64,000 nt of DNA from Corynebacterium sp. HMSC036D02 (GCF_001836165.1 NZ_KV827696.1:1-64000); one strand, 5' to 3'; shown: positions 54,177 through 62,683, counted from the stretch's first letter. A program made the numbers and translations. Notes: a model not told the origin generated them from the sequence alone.

Positions 54177-54394
54177 TGATCCCCTAGACACAACGCAGTG
54201 GGACTTTTACGTGGTCAATACTAACAACCTCGACAAGGCGTTGGGACATCAACAATCGATGACAATAAGCACCCTCAACACTGCGGTCTAACATTCACAA
54301 GTTTCTTCCTCCGGACTTAGCACTGCGATCCAGAATTCTCTCACTGGGGCGAAATTGTTTCCGCCCAGGCAAGAATCCCCACACCGAGCTTATC

Positions 54395-54459
54395 CCTAGC
54401 GGCCGTGGTGGCGGGCACTGAATGACCTGCCCGATGTTCGCGAGGCGGTGGATTACTAA
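54395..54459 (+). pseudogene. decayed duplicate of the arcA 3' end
   Basis: CGGCCGTGGTGGCGGGCACT, then a TGA in place of the catalytic TGC, then ATGACCTGCCC, a one-base deletion, and GCGGTGGATTACTAA match the last 65 bp of arcA (49027-49091). The upstream GAG CTT also fits. It is therefore a relic of a second arcA 3' end lying 5.4 kb downstream in the same orientation. Everything between is accessory in character. Confidence 0.75.
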
Positions 54460-54589
54460 CAGCCCGATGGGAATATACTTTCGCATCGTTCAACACGCAC
54501 CCCGCCCCGCATGAGGGGAGTGCAGGCGGCGGGGTGAGGGGGACGTCGCCAAGCGCAGCGCCAAATGCACCATAGTGCCTCCGCGCGTT

Positions 54590-54607
54590 TCTCACCCCGG
54601 GGTGAGA
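54590..54607. repeat. 18-bp perfect palindrome
   Basis: TCTCACCCCGGGGTGAGA is fully self-complementary. It lies in the gene-free stretch 54460-54713 between the arcA relic and the P2 upstream region, which otherwise shows only short unconvincing frames. It may be an IS or recombination relic or a regulator site. Confidence 0.5.
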
Positions 54608-54712
54608 GATTCGGACATAGCAGGACCTTAAGTCCCCTCAACCTCACGGTAGAAAACGGGCAGAGTGAAGCCCACTGCCAGCGGATTTGATCGAAACCGT
54701 AGGATTTCTCCA

Positions 54713-54756
54713 ACCCCGTATGGGGTCGACCAAATTATTGTGCACGAAAGGTCAAA
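54713..54756 (+). promoter_or_regulatory. P1/P2 shared upstream box
   Basis: ACCCCGTATGGGGT (54713-54726) is followed by C, 11 bases and TGTGCACGAAAGGTCAAA (54739-54756). The region upstream of P1 has the same three parts with the same 11-base spacing and 16 of 18 identical bases in the last block. This supports common control of P1 and the P2-P4 operon. It is 158 bp before the P2 start. Confidence 0.6.
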
Positions 54757-54913
54757 ACACTGGCAGTCATCATATTGGCATCGCTAACCTGCCCACCGCC
54801 CTAAGAAATATCATTCCCACTTTTCCTAGGAGTGCGCTTCCGGCACCTAAGATTGTTTCAGGATTAAATTAGTTCCACATCATTCTTTGAGTTTCTTTAA
54901 GGACGGTATCCAG

Positions 54914-56203
54914 GTGCACATCAAGGGATTGCGTGCGCTCGCGCCGCTGACCGCTACTGCCGCGATGGCAACCGCGGCCTTCATTGCGCCCGTGGCACAG
55001 GCGGCCAATATTCCGCCTATGCCACAGGCCTACCCCATCACGAACCTCTACAAGAGCTGCAGCGCAGCAGGCGAAGATAACCCCACGCCGGAATGGCACT
55101 TCGCAGAAACCGGCCGCCGTTACTTGAGCGACGGCACCCTGCAGTTTAAGAACACCACTGACCAAGAGGTGCCCTATACCGCTTCGGTGGAAACCGGCAC
55201 CAACCACAAGATTGAGGCCAACTCCAAGGCCGCGATGCCCTCCGGGTGGGACACCACCGCCAAGTCCGATATCGGCCTGAAGTTGAGCAACGGTTGGCAG
55301 GAGAAGGAAACCTTCGGCCCCATCACGCTCAAGCCGGGCGAATCCTTCCGCGTGGAATATGGCGTGGTGGAAAAGGACTTCATCTCCATGTTCGTCGGCT
55401 GCAACGACGACCGTCTGGAGAACCTCCCCGGCGCCAACGTCATCCGCGGCAAAGGCCCGGCCGAGCGTTATGCCTTTGCCTACATCATCAAGGCGGATGG
55501 TTCGATTTCGGACCTGGCCATGGAGATTCCTTCCCGCTCCCCGGGCGCGAACTCCAAGCCCATCGAAGGCAACTACACCTCCGTATCCGGCCCCAGCCTG
55601 GAGAAAATCGCAGACCCGAAGAAGGATGAAATCATGCAGCCTTCCGAGGACCTGCAGCGCGACCCATCCTGGCCCAAGGAGGGCGAGACCTGCGAGGGCC
55701 GCGATAGCTCCTGGTACCCGCTGGATATCACTGCCGTGACGCCGACCTTCCGCAAGCCGGGCTACTCCACGGACTTCCTCAACTGGTCCAAGGGTGACTA
55801 CGAGTATGCACCGGTCACTGACTTCGTCGTCGGTGCGGAGCACTCGCCCTACACCAACTGGCAGGACAACCGCGGGGATATCCCGAAGGGCTGGCTGGAA
55901 TCCGTCGGTGCAGTCAAGCGTGCCTACATGCCGGTGGGAACTGAGCTCGAGCACGTCGACTTGGCCCCTGGTGAGCGCGTTCGCGTGGAGTACGGCACCA
56001 CCATGACCCGCATCAACTACCGCGAAATCCACTGCGGCAAGGACGGAAAGTACAGTCTGACCTCCAACTACAAGCAGACCACCGCACCCAGCGGCTTCTG
56101 GGCGGAGGCCACCATCACAAGCAAGGACGGCTCCACCCGCACCGAGGACGTCACCCCGGAGGAGTACCACAACCTCCCAGTCCCGACCCAGACCATCTAC
56201 TAA
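54914..56203 (+). CDS. secreted protein P2 with two related beta-rich repeats
   Basis: The product has 429 residues from GTG 54914 (site TTAAGGA); the frame extends to a TTG at 54887 without support. A signal peptide ends at VAQA. The mature protein has two related halves: the first contains ITLKPGESFRVEYGVVEKDF before a Cys, the second VDLAPGERVRVEYGTTMTRI before a Cys. The first half also has the N-T-T/K-N-T-T and E-T-F-G-P pattern seen in P1, P3 and P4. It is the first gene of the P2-P3-P4 operon (P3 starts 32 bp later). The family is not one I know; aerolysin-type similarity is weakest here. Confidence 0.65.
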   Translation: MHIKGLRALAPLTATAAMATAAFIAPVAQAANIPPMPQAYPITNLYKSCSAAGEDNPTPEWHFAETGRRYLSDGTLQFKNTTDQEVPYTASVETGTNHKIEANSKAAMPSGWDTTAKSDIGLKLSNGWQEKETFGPITLKPGESFRVEYGVVEKDFISMFVGCNDDRLENLPGANVIRGKGPAERYAFAYIIKADGSISDLAMEIPSRSPGANSKPIEGNYTSVSGPSLEKIADPKKDEIMQPSEDLQRDPSWPKEGETCEGRDSSWYPLDITAVTPTFRKPGYSTDFLNWSKGDYEYAPVTDFVVGAEHSPYTNWQDNRGDIPKGWLESVGAVKRAYMPVGTELEHVDLAPGERVRVEYGTTMTRINYREIHCGKDGKYSLTSNYKQTTAPSGFWAEATITSKDGSTRTEDVTPEEYHNLPVPTQTIY

Positions 56204-56235
56204 TCCCCCTTCTTACTTTCCAAGGAGAATTCACC

Positions 56236-56808
56236 ATGTTCAAGACCAAGATTGCTTCCACCACCGCTGCCGTGGCCATCGCCTGCGGCCTGATCGCTAC
56301 CCCGGCCGCCAACGCCCTCCCGGCACGTGACCTGGGCCCGGCCAACCCGACCAACATTGGCGAGCACTGCGCCAACCCGGGCGATACCGGCCAGACCGTA
56401 AAGATCAAGCGCACCTACTTCGACGGCTCCGCTGGTTCCTGGACCATCTCCAACTACAACGACGAGCCGCTGCCGGTTACCCGCTCTATCAAGGAAACCA
56501 AGACCAAGACCTGGAACGTCTCCGCCGGCGTTGACTTCAAGCTGCTGGATCTGATCAACTTCACCTTCTCCTCCAGCTACACCGACTCCCAGTCCTATGA
56601 GGTCGGCGAGCAGGTCGGCCCGTACAACATCGCCCCGGGCAAGACCGCCGTCATGCGCGCCGGCTGGGTGGTCTCCGACTTCGAGGGACAGAAGACCATT
56701 TGCGGCTCCGATAACACCTGGCAGGCCAACGGCGAGACCTTCACCGCTACCCTGCCGAAGGAGCGCCACGTGGAGGTCTCCACCCGCGACAACAACGATT
56801 GGGGCTAA
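56236..56808 (+). CDS. secreted protein P3, aerolysin-like pattern
   Basis: The product has 190 residues, with signal peptide MFKTKIASTTAAVAIACGLI ending at ANA and an excellent ribosome site (CCAAGGAG). The mature part runs as alternating Ser/Thr strands: SWTISNYNDEPLPVTRSIKE, TKTKTWNVSAGVDF, FTFSSSYTDSQSYEVGEQV, then GPYNIAPGKTAVMRAGW and a Cys-containing end (KTICGSDNTW). It is the shortest clear version of the shared module and matches the strand-hairpin-strand pattern of ETX/MTX2-type pore formers. No membrane anchor is present, so it should be released or held non-covalently. Whether it forms pores is untested inference. Confidence 0.7.
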   Translation: MFKTKIASTTAAVAIACGLIATPAANALPARDLGPANPTNIGEHCANPGDTGQTVKIKRTYFDGSAGSWTISNYNDEPLPVTRSIKETKTKTWNVSAGVDFKLLDLINFTFSSSYTDSQSYEVGEQVGPYNIAPGKTAVMRAGWVVSDFEGQKTICGSDNTWQANGETFTATLPKERHVEVSTRDNNDWG

Positions 56809-56811
56809 GAC

Positions 56812-57405
56812 GTGCTGAAGAAGTCCATCGCGAGTGCCTTCGCTAGCGCCTTCGCCGCGCTCAGCCTGCTGGCGGCCGCTCCCGTGGCCTACGCCGCGGA
56901 CTTCGGTGGGGACTTCGAGCTGCCCCAGCGCTGGAATAATGATTTCAAGCCGGGCACGCACTGCGCAACACCCGGTGAGAACGGCACCTATGTCACCGCC
57001 ACCCGCCGCTGGTTCAAGCAGACCGATGCCACCAGCGTGGCCAACCGCAACGATGAGCCCGTGCCGGTCAGCCACACCGTAACCCAGGCCCGCACGCAGA
57101 CCATTGAGGTCTCCGGTTCCATCAAGGGCGAGGGCGAGCTGGCCAAGGTGCTGACCCAGACCTATGGTTTCAACTACGTGCACGAGCAGCACTGGAAGCT
57201 GAACCAGGAGGTTGGCCCGTACACGCTGCCGGCAAACTCCCAGGGCAAGCTGGTGTGGGGCTTTACCATGCTCGACACCGACGGCCAGGACGTGCGTTGC
57301 AACACCGACCAAGAATGGGAGGCCGTGGGCAAGCCCTACTCCGCCACCGTTCCGGAGGCGCGCTACTCTGAGCTGCAGCTTGGTAGCGCCCCCGTCTGGG
57401 ACTAG
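56812..57405 (+). CDS. secreted protein P4, paralogue of P3
   Basis: The product has 197 residues from GTG 56812, only three bases after the P3 stop, so translation is probably coupled. A signal peptide (MLKKSIASAFASAFAALSLL) ends at AYA. The mature part follows P3: RNDEPVPVSHTVTQARTQTI, EVSGSIKG, then EVGPYTLPANSQGKLVWGF, ending in DVRCNTDQEWE. P3 and P4 share the N-D-E-P-x-P-V start of the module, the G-P-Y turn and the late Cys. It closes the operon before a strong terminator. The pair suggests a two-component or hetero-oligomeric product, which is inference. Confidence 0.7.
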   Translation: MLKKSIASAFASAFAALSLLAAAPVAYAADFGGDFELPQRWNNDFKPGTHCATPGENGTYVTATRRWFKQTDATSVANRNDEPVPVSHTVTQARTQTIEVSGSIKGEGELAKVLTQTYGFNYVHEQHWKLNQEVGPYTLPANSQGKLVWGFTMLDTDGQDVRCNTDQEWEAVGKPYSATVPEARYSELQLGSAPVWD

Positions 57406-57427
57406 CTCACCTCCCCAGGCCGCACAG

Positions 57428-57475
57428 AAGAGGGCACCCCAAGCCGTTTCACGACGGCTGCGGGTGCCCTCTTTT
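57428..57475 (+). terminator. terminator after the P2-P4 operon
   Basis: AAGAGGGCACCC (57428-57439) pairs perfectly with GGGTGCCCTCTT (57462-57473), with an inner hairpin AGCCGT/ACGGCT, followed by TTTG. It is an unusually strong double hairpin. Confidence 0.9.
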
Positions 57476-57511
57476 GACGTTCCACAGCGTGATCAAACGG
57501 CAGCGGGAGCA

Positions 57512-57591
57512 TTGCAGAACCGCAATTAACACCTTGCAGAACCGCAACGAGAGCATTGCAGAACCGCAATGAGACCCTTGCAGAACCGCAA
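57512..57591. repeat. four palindromic TTGCAGAACCGCAA units, 22-bp period
   Basis: TTGCAGAACCGCAA occurs at 57512, 57534, 57556 and 57578, exactly 22 bp apart and identical in all four. Each has TTGC/GCAA dyad arms with a 6-base centre; the 8-base spacers differ. The array ends 23 bp before the start of the DUF4143 ATPase gene. Two helical turns between units suggests cooperative protein binding on one DNA face. Confidence 0.8.
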
Positions 57592-57613
57592 CACCGCAGG
57601 TAGATTGACTTCC

Positions 57614-58867
57614 ATGACTGATTCTTTTCTACATAGAAACGCACAAGATCTGGCGGAAGAAATCCTGTCAGATACGCCTGTGCTGACTATTTCCGGCGCG
57701 CGCCAAGTAGGAAAGAGTACCCTCGTCCATCAATTGCTCGAAGGTAGAGAACATAGGTTCTTTAACCTTGATGAGAGCGCTTCGCTGGCTTCTGCAAAAG
57801 CAGACCCAGACGGGTTCGTCAGACAGCTCCCCGAGGGGACATTGGCCATTGATGAAATTCAGCGCGCACCAGAGTTGTTTCGCGCGATTAAAGGCGCACT
57901 CGAAGAAGATCGGCGGCCGGGGCGTTTTATCCTTACCGGATCATCCAACCTCCTCAGTCTCACGGGAGCTGAAGAATCTCTCGCTGGCCGCGCAGAAACT
58001 ATTCGCCTTTACGGCCTCAGCGTGGGCGAACGCTTAGGCATCCACGAAGACTTTGCCGGCCGAATGTGGTCATTAAAAGATACAGGCATACAACCCGCAT
58101 CTACCCCTTCCCGGGCCGACTACTTCCAGCTCTTCTGCACACCGAGTTTTCCAGGGCTTAGGGATTCTGCTCGGCGGCGGCAGCATCGATGGTTCGACGC
58201 CTATATTGAGCGAGTCTTGTCAAAAGACGCTGCCGAGCTCTACGGCATTCAATTCCCTGACCGCTTACACAATCTTCTCGCCAAGTTTGCTGCACAAGGC
58301 ACCGCGGAACTTGTAGCGGCGCACATTGGGCGTGCACTCGACATTCCCGAACGCTCAGTCCCCACCTATGTAACTGCGCTGAGTGATGTCTTTTTGATTA
58401 ACCAATTACCATCATGGGGAACAAATCTTGAGAAGCGAGCTATCTCTAAGCCCAAGGTCTTCCCCTCAGATACCGCTCTTGCTACAAGCCTGGCAGGCCT
58501 CGAGCCAGAGGCATTGGAAATGAACAATTCCAGCACGCTTACCGGCGGTATCTGCGAAGCCTTCGTTGCCAACGAGCTTCTGAAGCAGAAGGCATGGTCA
58601 TCGGTTGATTATCGCCTCTTCCACTTTCGGACCTCTACCGGCAAAGAGGTTGACCTTGTGCTGGAATCACGATCCCGGGACGTTGTTGGCGTGGAGGTCA
58701 AAGCCGCGATGTCGATCCAGCCGAAGGATTTTGCTGGCCTGCGCTATCTTCAGCAGGTAGCTGGTGATTCTTTCCGCGCAGGAATTGTCTTGTACACGGG
58801 CAAGGACGTCCTGCCGATGGGTGAAAACCTCTGGGCAATGCCAATCTCGACGCTCTGGCACGGCTAA
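57614..58867 (+). CDS. AAA ATPase with DUF4143 domain
   Basis: The product has 417 residues from ATG 57614; the open frame begins 15 codons earlier, inside the repeat array. The N-terminal AAA_14-type ATPase has Walker A GARQVGKST (K34), Walker B TLAIDEIQ, and the sensor RFILTGSSNLLSL. The C-terminal DUF4143 domain ends in LFHFRTSTGKEVDLVLESRS and GVEVKAAMSIQPKDF, which resembles a PD-(D/E)XK nuclease core (E-V-D, then E-V-K). These ATPases are common and mostly uncharacterised; a nuclease or DNA-binding role is possible. Four palindromes directly upstream suggest tight regulation. Confidence 0.8.
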   Translation: MTDSFLHRNAQDLAEEILSDTPVLTISGARQVGKSTLVHQLLEGREHRFFNLDESASLASAKADPDGFVRQLPEGTLAIDEIQRAPELFRAIKGALEEDRRPGRFILTGSSNLLSLTGAEESLAGRAETIRLYGLSVGERLGIHEDFAGRMWSLKDTGIQPASTPSRADYFQLFCTPSFPGLRDSARRRQHRWFDAYIERVLSKDAAELYGIQFPDRLHNLLAKFAAQGTAELVAAHIGRALDIPERSVPTYVTALSDVFLINQLPSWGTNLEKRAISKPKVFPSDTALATSLAGLEPEALEMNNSSTLTGGICEAFVANELLKQKAWSSVDYRLFHFRTSTGKEVDLVLESRSRDVVGVEVKAAMSIQPKDFAGLRYLQQVAGDSFRAGIVLYTGKDVLPMGENLWAMPISTLWHG

Positions 58868-58923
58868 GTCCACGATAGCGAACGGCCTCCTCGCGCCATG
58901 AGGCCCACCGATATACTGCACGC

Positions 58924-59271
58924 ATGTCTCACCGCATCTTTTCAGTGCCCTTCGCCGATATTTACCCGCACTACGTTAAGAAGGTAGAGCGCAAAGACAG
59001 GAGTGTCGGCGAGCTTCACGAAGTCATCACTTGGCTTACCGGCTACTCGGTTGAGGAGCTGGAACGGGTCCGGAAGCAAGAGGTCACCCTCGAGGATTTC
59101 TTCGAGCAGGCCCCGCACCTGAACCCATCCCGCTCCCTCATCACCGGCAGCATCTGCGGGCACCGTGTCCAGGACATCGAGGACCCACTGATGCAGAATA
59201 TTCGGTACATGGACAAGCTCGTTGACGAGCTAGCCAAAGGAAAAGCCATGGAGAAAATCCTTCGCGGCTAG
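58924..59271 (+). CDS. DUF2200-family protein
   Basis: The product has 115 residues. It fits the DUF2200 family: [34 protein letters not shown], a conserved acidic run, [20 protein letters not shown] and a closing [20 protein letters not shown]. The family has no assigned function. It lies 56 bp after the ATPase gene in the same direction. Confidence 0.8.
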   Translation: MSHRIFSVPFADIYPHYVKKVERKDRSVGELHEVITWLTGYSVEELERVRKQEVTLEDFFEQAPHLNPSRSLITGSICGHRVQDIEDPLMQNIRYMDKLVDELAKGKAMEKILRG

Positions 59272-59304
59272 CTTTCGACAACTACGCTCTTCAAAGCTTT
59301 GAGC

Positions 59305-59535
59305 TTAATCCACAAAGGGATACGGCGGCGCGGTCTTCTCACGGAAGAAGTAGCGCGCGTGCGTGTGCCGAACGGACTCTAGGCTTTCAGCACCAATGGC
59401 AACGAGCTCAACGTCTGGGTCATCGTTGATTTGATCGAGGTCGTGACGGGCAAGAGTTGCCGCAGTTAGGGATTCAAACTCCGTGACATTCAGTGCACCC
59501 GTCGGACGGTGATACTTAATAAGAAAAGCCGGCAT
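59305..59535 (-). CDS. small protein coupled to the RelA/SpoT-domain gene
   Basis: The product has 76 residues from ATG 59535, starting MPAFLIKYHRPTGALNVTEF. The frame runs further upstream but inside the preceding gene. It begins one base after the TAG stop of the RelA/SpoT-domain gene, so it is translated by coupling. No family was recognised; length and position would suit an antitoxin or modulator of the alarmone synthetase. It converges with the DUF2200 gene. Confidence 0.6.
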   Translation of the reverse strand: MPAFLIKYHRPTGALNVTEFESLTAATLARHDLDQINDDPDVELVAIGAESLESVRHTHARYFFREKTAPPYPFVD

Positions 59536-59536
59536 A

Positions 59537-60379
59537 CTATTTACTCCCTTCCGACTCGTTTTCTGTCCGTCTCCGGTCGAGCTCACTAATTAGCCTATCT
59601 AACATCCTAGAAGTCCTTTGCCGCAATAGCCGGGCTTCACGCAACTCCACCGTTTCCACGGGGTGCTCGGCAAACGGAGAAGAAAGCACATCGAAGTATT
59701 TTTCTACTCTATGTACCACTTCTGAAAGCCCATGCAGTGAGCGGACCTGGGTTTCAAATTGCAACGGTACGTGCTCTCCGAACTCAAGGTATCGGATGCC
59801 GCGACCGTACAAGTCACCAGCAAGTTCATAAAGGTTAGCCCATCGTGACTGGAGCGCCGTCCGGAGCTGAAACTCAGCCCTGCCTGCTGGAGAGTAAATG
59901 TGTAAATGGATCGCTCTGTACCCAGAGTGCGGCTTTTCTCTCATGTCCTGAATTTTGACGCGGTCAGCTCCCCTTTCTTCCAAGTCTTGAGCAAGTAACT
60001 CCGCCAGTCTTGATTGCTCGGAGAGCGTCACATCAAAGTCCGTTCGCACTCCTGAAAAATCTTGGATGCTCTCCAGCGGAAAGCTCGGCATTCTCCGCAG
60101 TTTCTCTACGAGTACCGGCCGAGTCTTGACCCGCGAACCTATAAGGAATCGTTTCGAGTCCGGTTCCACAACGGAATCTGTCGAGCGCTCCAGCGGCACG
60201 CTCAGTTCATTCAGTGTCGACGCTGCCAAGGACTCAAGATGGTCACAAAGAGCAGACTGATGTATGAGTATGCGCCGATATAGCTCTTCATCGATCTCTT
60301 GCCCAGTGCGCAACGCACTACCTATTCGATGTACTTGTCTCTTACTAAACGTCGTCGGCCTGTTTTCCAAGAACTCCAC
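59537..60379 (-). CDS. RelA/SpoT-domain (p)ppGpp synthetase-like protein
   Basis: The product has 280 residues from GTG 60379, which has AAGGGGG five bases upstream; a TTG at 60502 is less likely. The synthetase domain (about 75-200) keeps the key features: SRVKTRPVLVEKL (R-x-K...K), DFSGVRTDFDV with the metal-binding Asp, KPHSGYRAIHLHI, and EFQLRTALQSRWANL. No HD hydrolase or regulatory TGS/ACT domain is present, so it is a small alarmone synthetase. Such single-domain proteins either tune ppGpp levels or act as toxSAS toxins with a neighbouring antitoxin. The short gene at 59535 is the candidate partner. Confidence 0.75.
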   Translation of the reverse strand: MEFLENRPTTFSKRQVHRIGSALRTGQEIDEELYRRILIHQSALCDHLESLAASTLNELSVPLERSTDSVVEPDSKRFLIGSRVKTRPVLVEKLRRMPSFPLESIQDFSGVRTDFDVTLSEQSRLAELLAQDLEERGADRVKIQDMREKPHSGYRAIHLHIYSPAGRAEFQLRTALQSRWANLYELAGDLYGRGIRYLEFGEHVPLQFETQVRSLHGLSEVVHRVEKYFDVLSSPFAEHPVETVELREARLLRQRTSRMLDRLISELDRRRTENESEGSK

Positions 60380-60604
60380 AGTTCCCCCTTCTTCGATAGT
60401 GGCAACCCCAAACACGAAAGGTGTTGCCAGCAGTTCCAGACACCCTTGCTTGACCACGCATATGCGGTCCGTGCATCCCCCACCTCTTGGATGCCTGCCC
60501 AAAGACTACGAGGGTGACCGGACACCAACACCACAATTTCGCATATATGTTCGACGTTTGCGCTGAAAAGCACATCCCACCCTCAGCTTTGCCATACTTG
60601 ACGC

Positions 60605-61582
60605 ATGACCACGCTAGAGACTCATGCCAGCACCTGGGCGGAAGCAATTGTGGCCACACTCGAGCGCGAGTTTCCCACCGCGATGCACCACACGAGCACC
60701 AATGCGGATGACTGCACCGTGCGCCCACGCGAACTGCACCCCAGTTTCTACGGCTGCTTCGACTGGCACTCCAGCGTCCACATGCAGTATTCCGGCGCGC
60801 TACTAAACAAGGTTCTCGGGCCGGAGTCCCCCATCAGTCTTGCCGCGCTCCTCGACGATCGCCTCAGCCCCCAAACCCTCACCATCGAATACAACTACCT
60901 CCTTGAGCACCCCGGGTATGAGATGCCCTATGGACGCGCCTGGCTGTTGCAGCTCGCCTCGGTTCGCCCCACTGAAGCGATGGACAAACTCGTTGAACTA
61001 ACCGCACAGCACTGCCATGGCTGGCTGGGGTCGCTCAACCAACCAGTGCGCCACGGCATGCATTCCAATACAGCCTTCAACCTTTTCCTCATCCTCGAGG
61101 CCGCGGAGAAGATCGGGCTAGATTCACTGGCAAGCTCGGTGCGCGGGGCTGCCGTCCGCCTTTTCGGCAATGACCGCGACTACCCACTGGACTGGGAGCT
61201 TTCCGGGCACGATTTCCTCTCCAACGGACTATCGGAAGCACTACTCATGTCCCGCGTGCTGCCGGATTTCCCGCGTTGGTTTGATGCCTTTCTCCCCCGT
61301 CGTTCCGAAGCGCTGGACTTCTTGACCACAATCCCAGAGGTGCTTGATCCAACCGATGGCCTCCTCGCCCACCGCTACGGACTGGCACTGACCAGGGCAT
61401 GGATGCTCGTTGAGCTCGCCGAGCATTTCGACGCCTCCGTCCTGCCGCGCGCCCAAGCGCTGGCGGCCAGTGCGCAACCACAGCTTATCGACGGCCACTT
61501 CATGTCCACCCACTGGCTCATCACCTACGCACTACGCTTTCAACTCGCCAGTGAACGAAAGCCCGTGGAGGAGCTTCGGTAA
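60605..61582 (+). CDS. DUF2891-family protein
   Basis: The product has 325 residues. It fits DUF2891: ELHPSFYGCFDWHSSVHMQY near residue 40, EMPYGRAWLLQLAS, HSNTAFNLFLILEAA, and SGHDFLSNGLSEALLMSRVL. These proteins look like alpha/alpha-toroid enzymes, but no activity is established. There is no signal peptide. It is a single gene, divergent from the RelA/SpoT gene. Confidence 0.85.
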   Translation: MTTLETHASTWAEAIVATLEREFPTAMHHTSTNADDCTVRPRELHPSFYGCFDWHSSVHMQYSGALLNKVLGPESPISLAALLDDRLSPQTLTIEYNYLLEHPGYEMPYGRAWLLQLASVRPTEAMDKLVELTAQHCHGWLGSLNQPVRHGMHSNTAFNLFLILEAAEKIGLDSLASSVRGAAVRLFGNDRDYPLDWELSGHDFLSNGLSEALLMSRVLPDFPRWFDAFLPRRSEALDFLTTIPEVLDPTDGLLAHRYGLALTRAWMLVELAEHFDASVLPRAQALAASAQPQLIDGHFMSTHWLITYALRFQLASERKPVEELR

Positions 61583-61670
61583 CAAGCGCTTCTCGACGCG
61601 TACTTACGGACTAGTCACTTACTGAGTAGTACTGTAATTTTCTAATTATCGTTCTTCTCAGGAGCTCACC

Positions 61671-62654
61671 ATGGATTCTCGCTACTCGGCGCAGCGCGAT
61701 AGCTACCGCCTGCCGGAAGAAGGGATCCGTATTGATCTTCGTGCTGAACGTGCACGCCGCAGCCGCTCTCCTCAAGGCCGCGCGGCCGCTACCCCTGAGC
61801 GCCCGCCCTACCAGCCACGACGCAACCCTAGTCAGCAACGATCAGCTGCTTCCTCATCGGTATCCACCCCCTCCCGGCGCTCTGCTTCCCCATCGGCAGC
61901 TGCCCAACAAACACCAACACGAACAGCGCCGACGAGAAAGCAAGGAACTTCACCACGGCGCCACGCAGCGCGCCATCGCCAGCCTGTCAGCCGTCGCGGG
62001 ATGGGGGTTCTCCTGATTCTGGCGTTGGTGTTCATCGGGATTGTCGCCGCGCTTAAGTTCAATAAGGAACCGGAGGCCCCCGCACCGCAACCCACCGACG
62101 TGGTCGCAGAACCCACCGCAGTCATCGAGCCCTCCCCCGCAATCGAAATGTACATCCCCGCGATTGACGTGCGCACAGATTTCGAGGAAGGATCCTGCCG
62201 AATCAAAGACAACAAGATCAACCCTGACTCGATGAATAAGGCCTGCACCTACACGGCGGAGGATAAACCCTATTCACTACCCGGCACGGATGCTCAGGAC
62301 ATCGTGGTCATTGCTGGCCATACCGGCGCGGGCGTACCGGCAGTCTTTAATAATCTCTATGACGGCCGGGCAGATGAGCACAAGGCGTCTATAGGCGACA
62401 AGCTATACCTGCGCACACAGAACTCCGGGGATCAGTGGCTGGTGTACACCGCAACAGATCTGCACGATCCCTCAAAGGACGGTCTTGAGCAGGACGAGAG
62501 CATCTGGGGCGCCGATGCCCAGCCTGGTCGCCTGCTCACCATCAGCTGCATCCAGCCAGCCAACCCTCTAGCAGCGGCAGTGCGCAATGCCGTGGTGGGA
62601 TGGCAGTTTGAAGGCGTAGCTGAAACACCTAAAGCCGCCGCAGACCAAGGCTAG
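61671..62654 (+). CDS. class E/F-type sortase
   Basis: The product has 327 residues. A basic Arg/Ser/Pro-rich cytoplasmic region (1-108) precedes one membrane span (MGVLLILALVFIGIVAALKF), then an extracellular sortase beta-barrel. The catalytic His is in VVIAGHTGAG, the Cys in LLTISCIQP and the Arg in AAAVRNAVVG. The normal motif around Cys is T-x-T-C; here it is T-I-S-C. Class E/F sortases of actinobacteria attach or process surface proteins, often at LAxTG. A candidate surface protein gene follows 287 bp downstream. Confidence 0.8.
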   Translation: MDSRYSAQRDSYRLPEEGIRIDLRAERARRSRSPQGRAAATPERPPYQPRRNPSQQRSAASSSVSTPSRRSASPSAAAQQTPTRTAPTRKQGTSPRRHAARHRQPVSRRGMGVLLILALVFIGIVAALKFNKEPEAPAPQPTDVVAEPTAVIEPSPAIEMYIPAIDVRTDFEEGSCRIKDNKINPDSMNKACTYTAEDKPYSLPGTDAQDIVVIAGHTGAGVPAVFNNLYDGRADEHKASIGDKLYLRTQNSGDQWLVYTATDLHDPSKDGLEQDESIWGADAQPGRLLTISCIQPANPLAAAVRNAVVGWQFEGVAETPKAAADQG

Positions 62655-62668
62655 ATCCACCCGACATA

Positions 62669-62683
62669 CCCCCATAGAGGGGG
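62669..62683. promoter_or_regulatory. CCCCC-N5-GGGGG palindrome
   Basis: CCCCCATAGAGGGGG lies 15 bp after the sortase stop and about 258 bp upstream of the surface protein start. It resembles the palindromes upstream of P1, P2 and agcS. It could also act as a weak hairpin for the end of the sortase transcript. The 287-bp gap holds no gene I can support. Confidence 0.35.

Noticed and set aside
57512-57591. CRISPR array
   Set aside because: Units are 14 bp with 8-bp spacers, too short for CRISPR, and no cas gene is present in the window.
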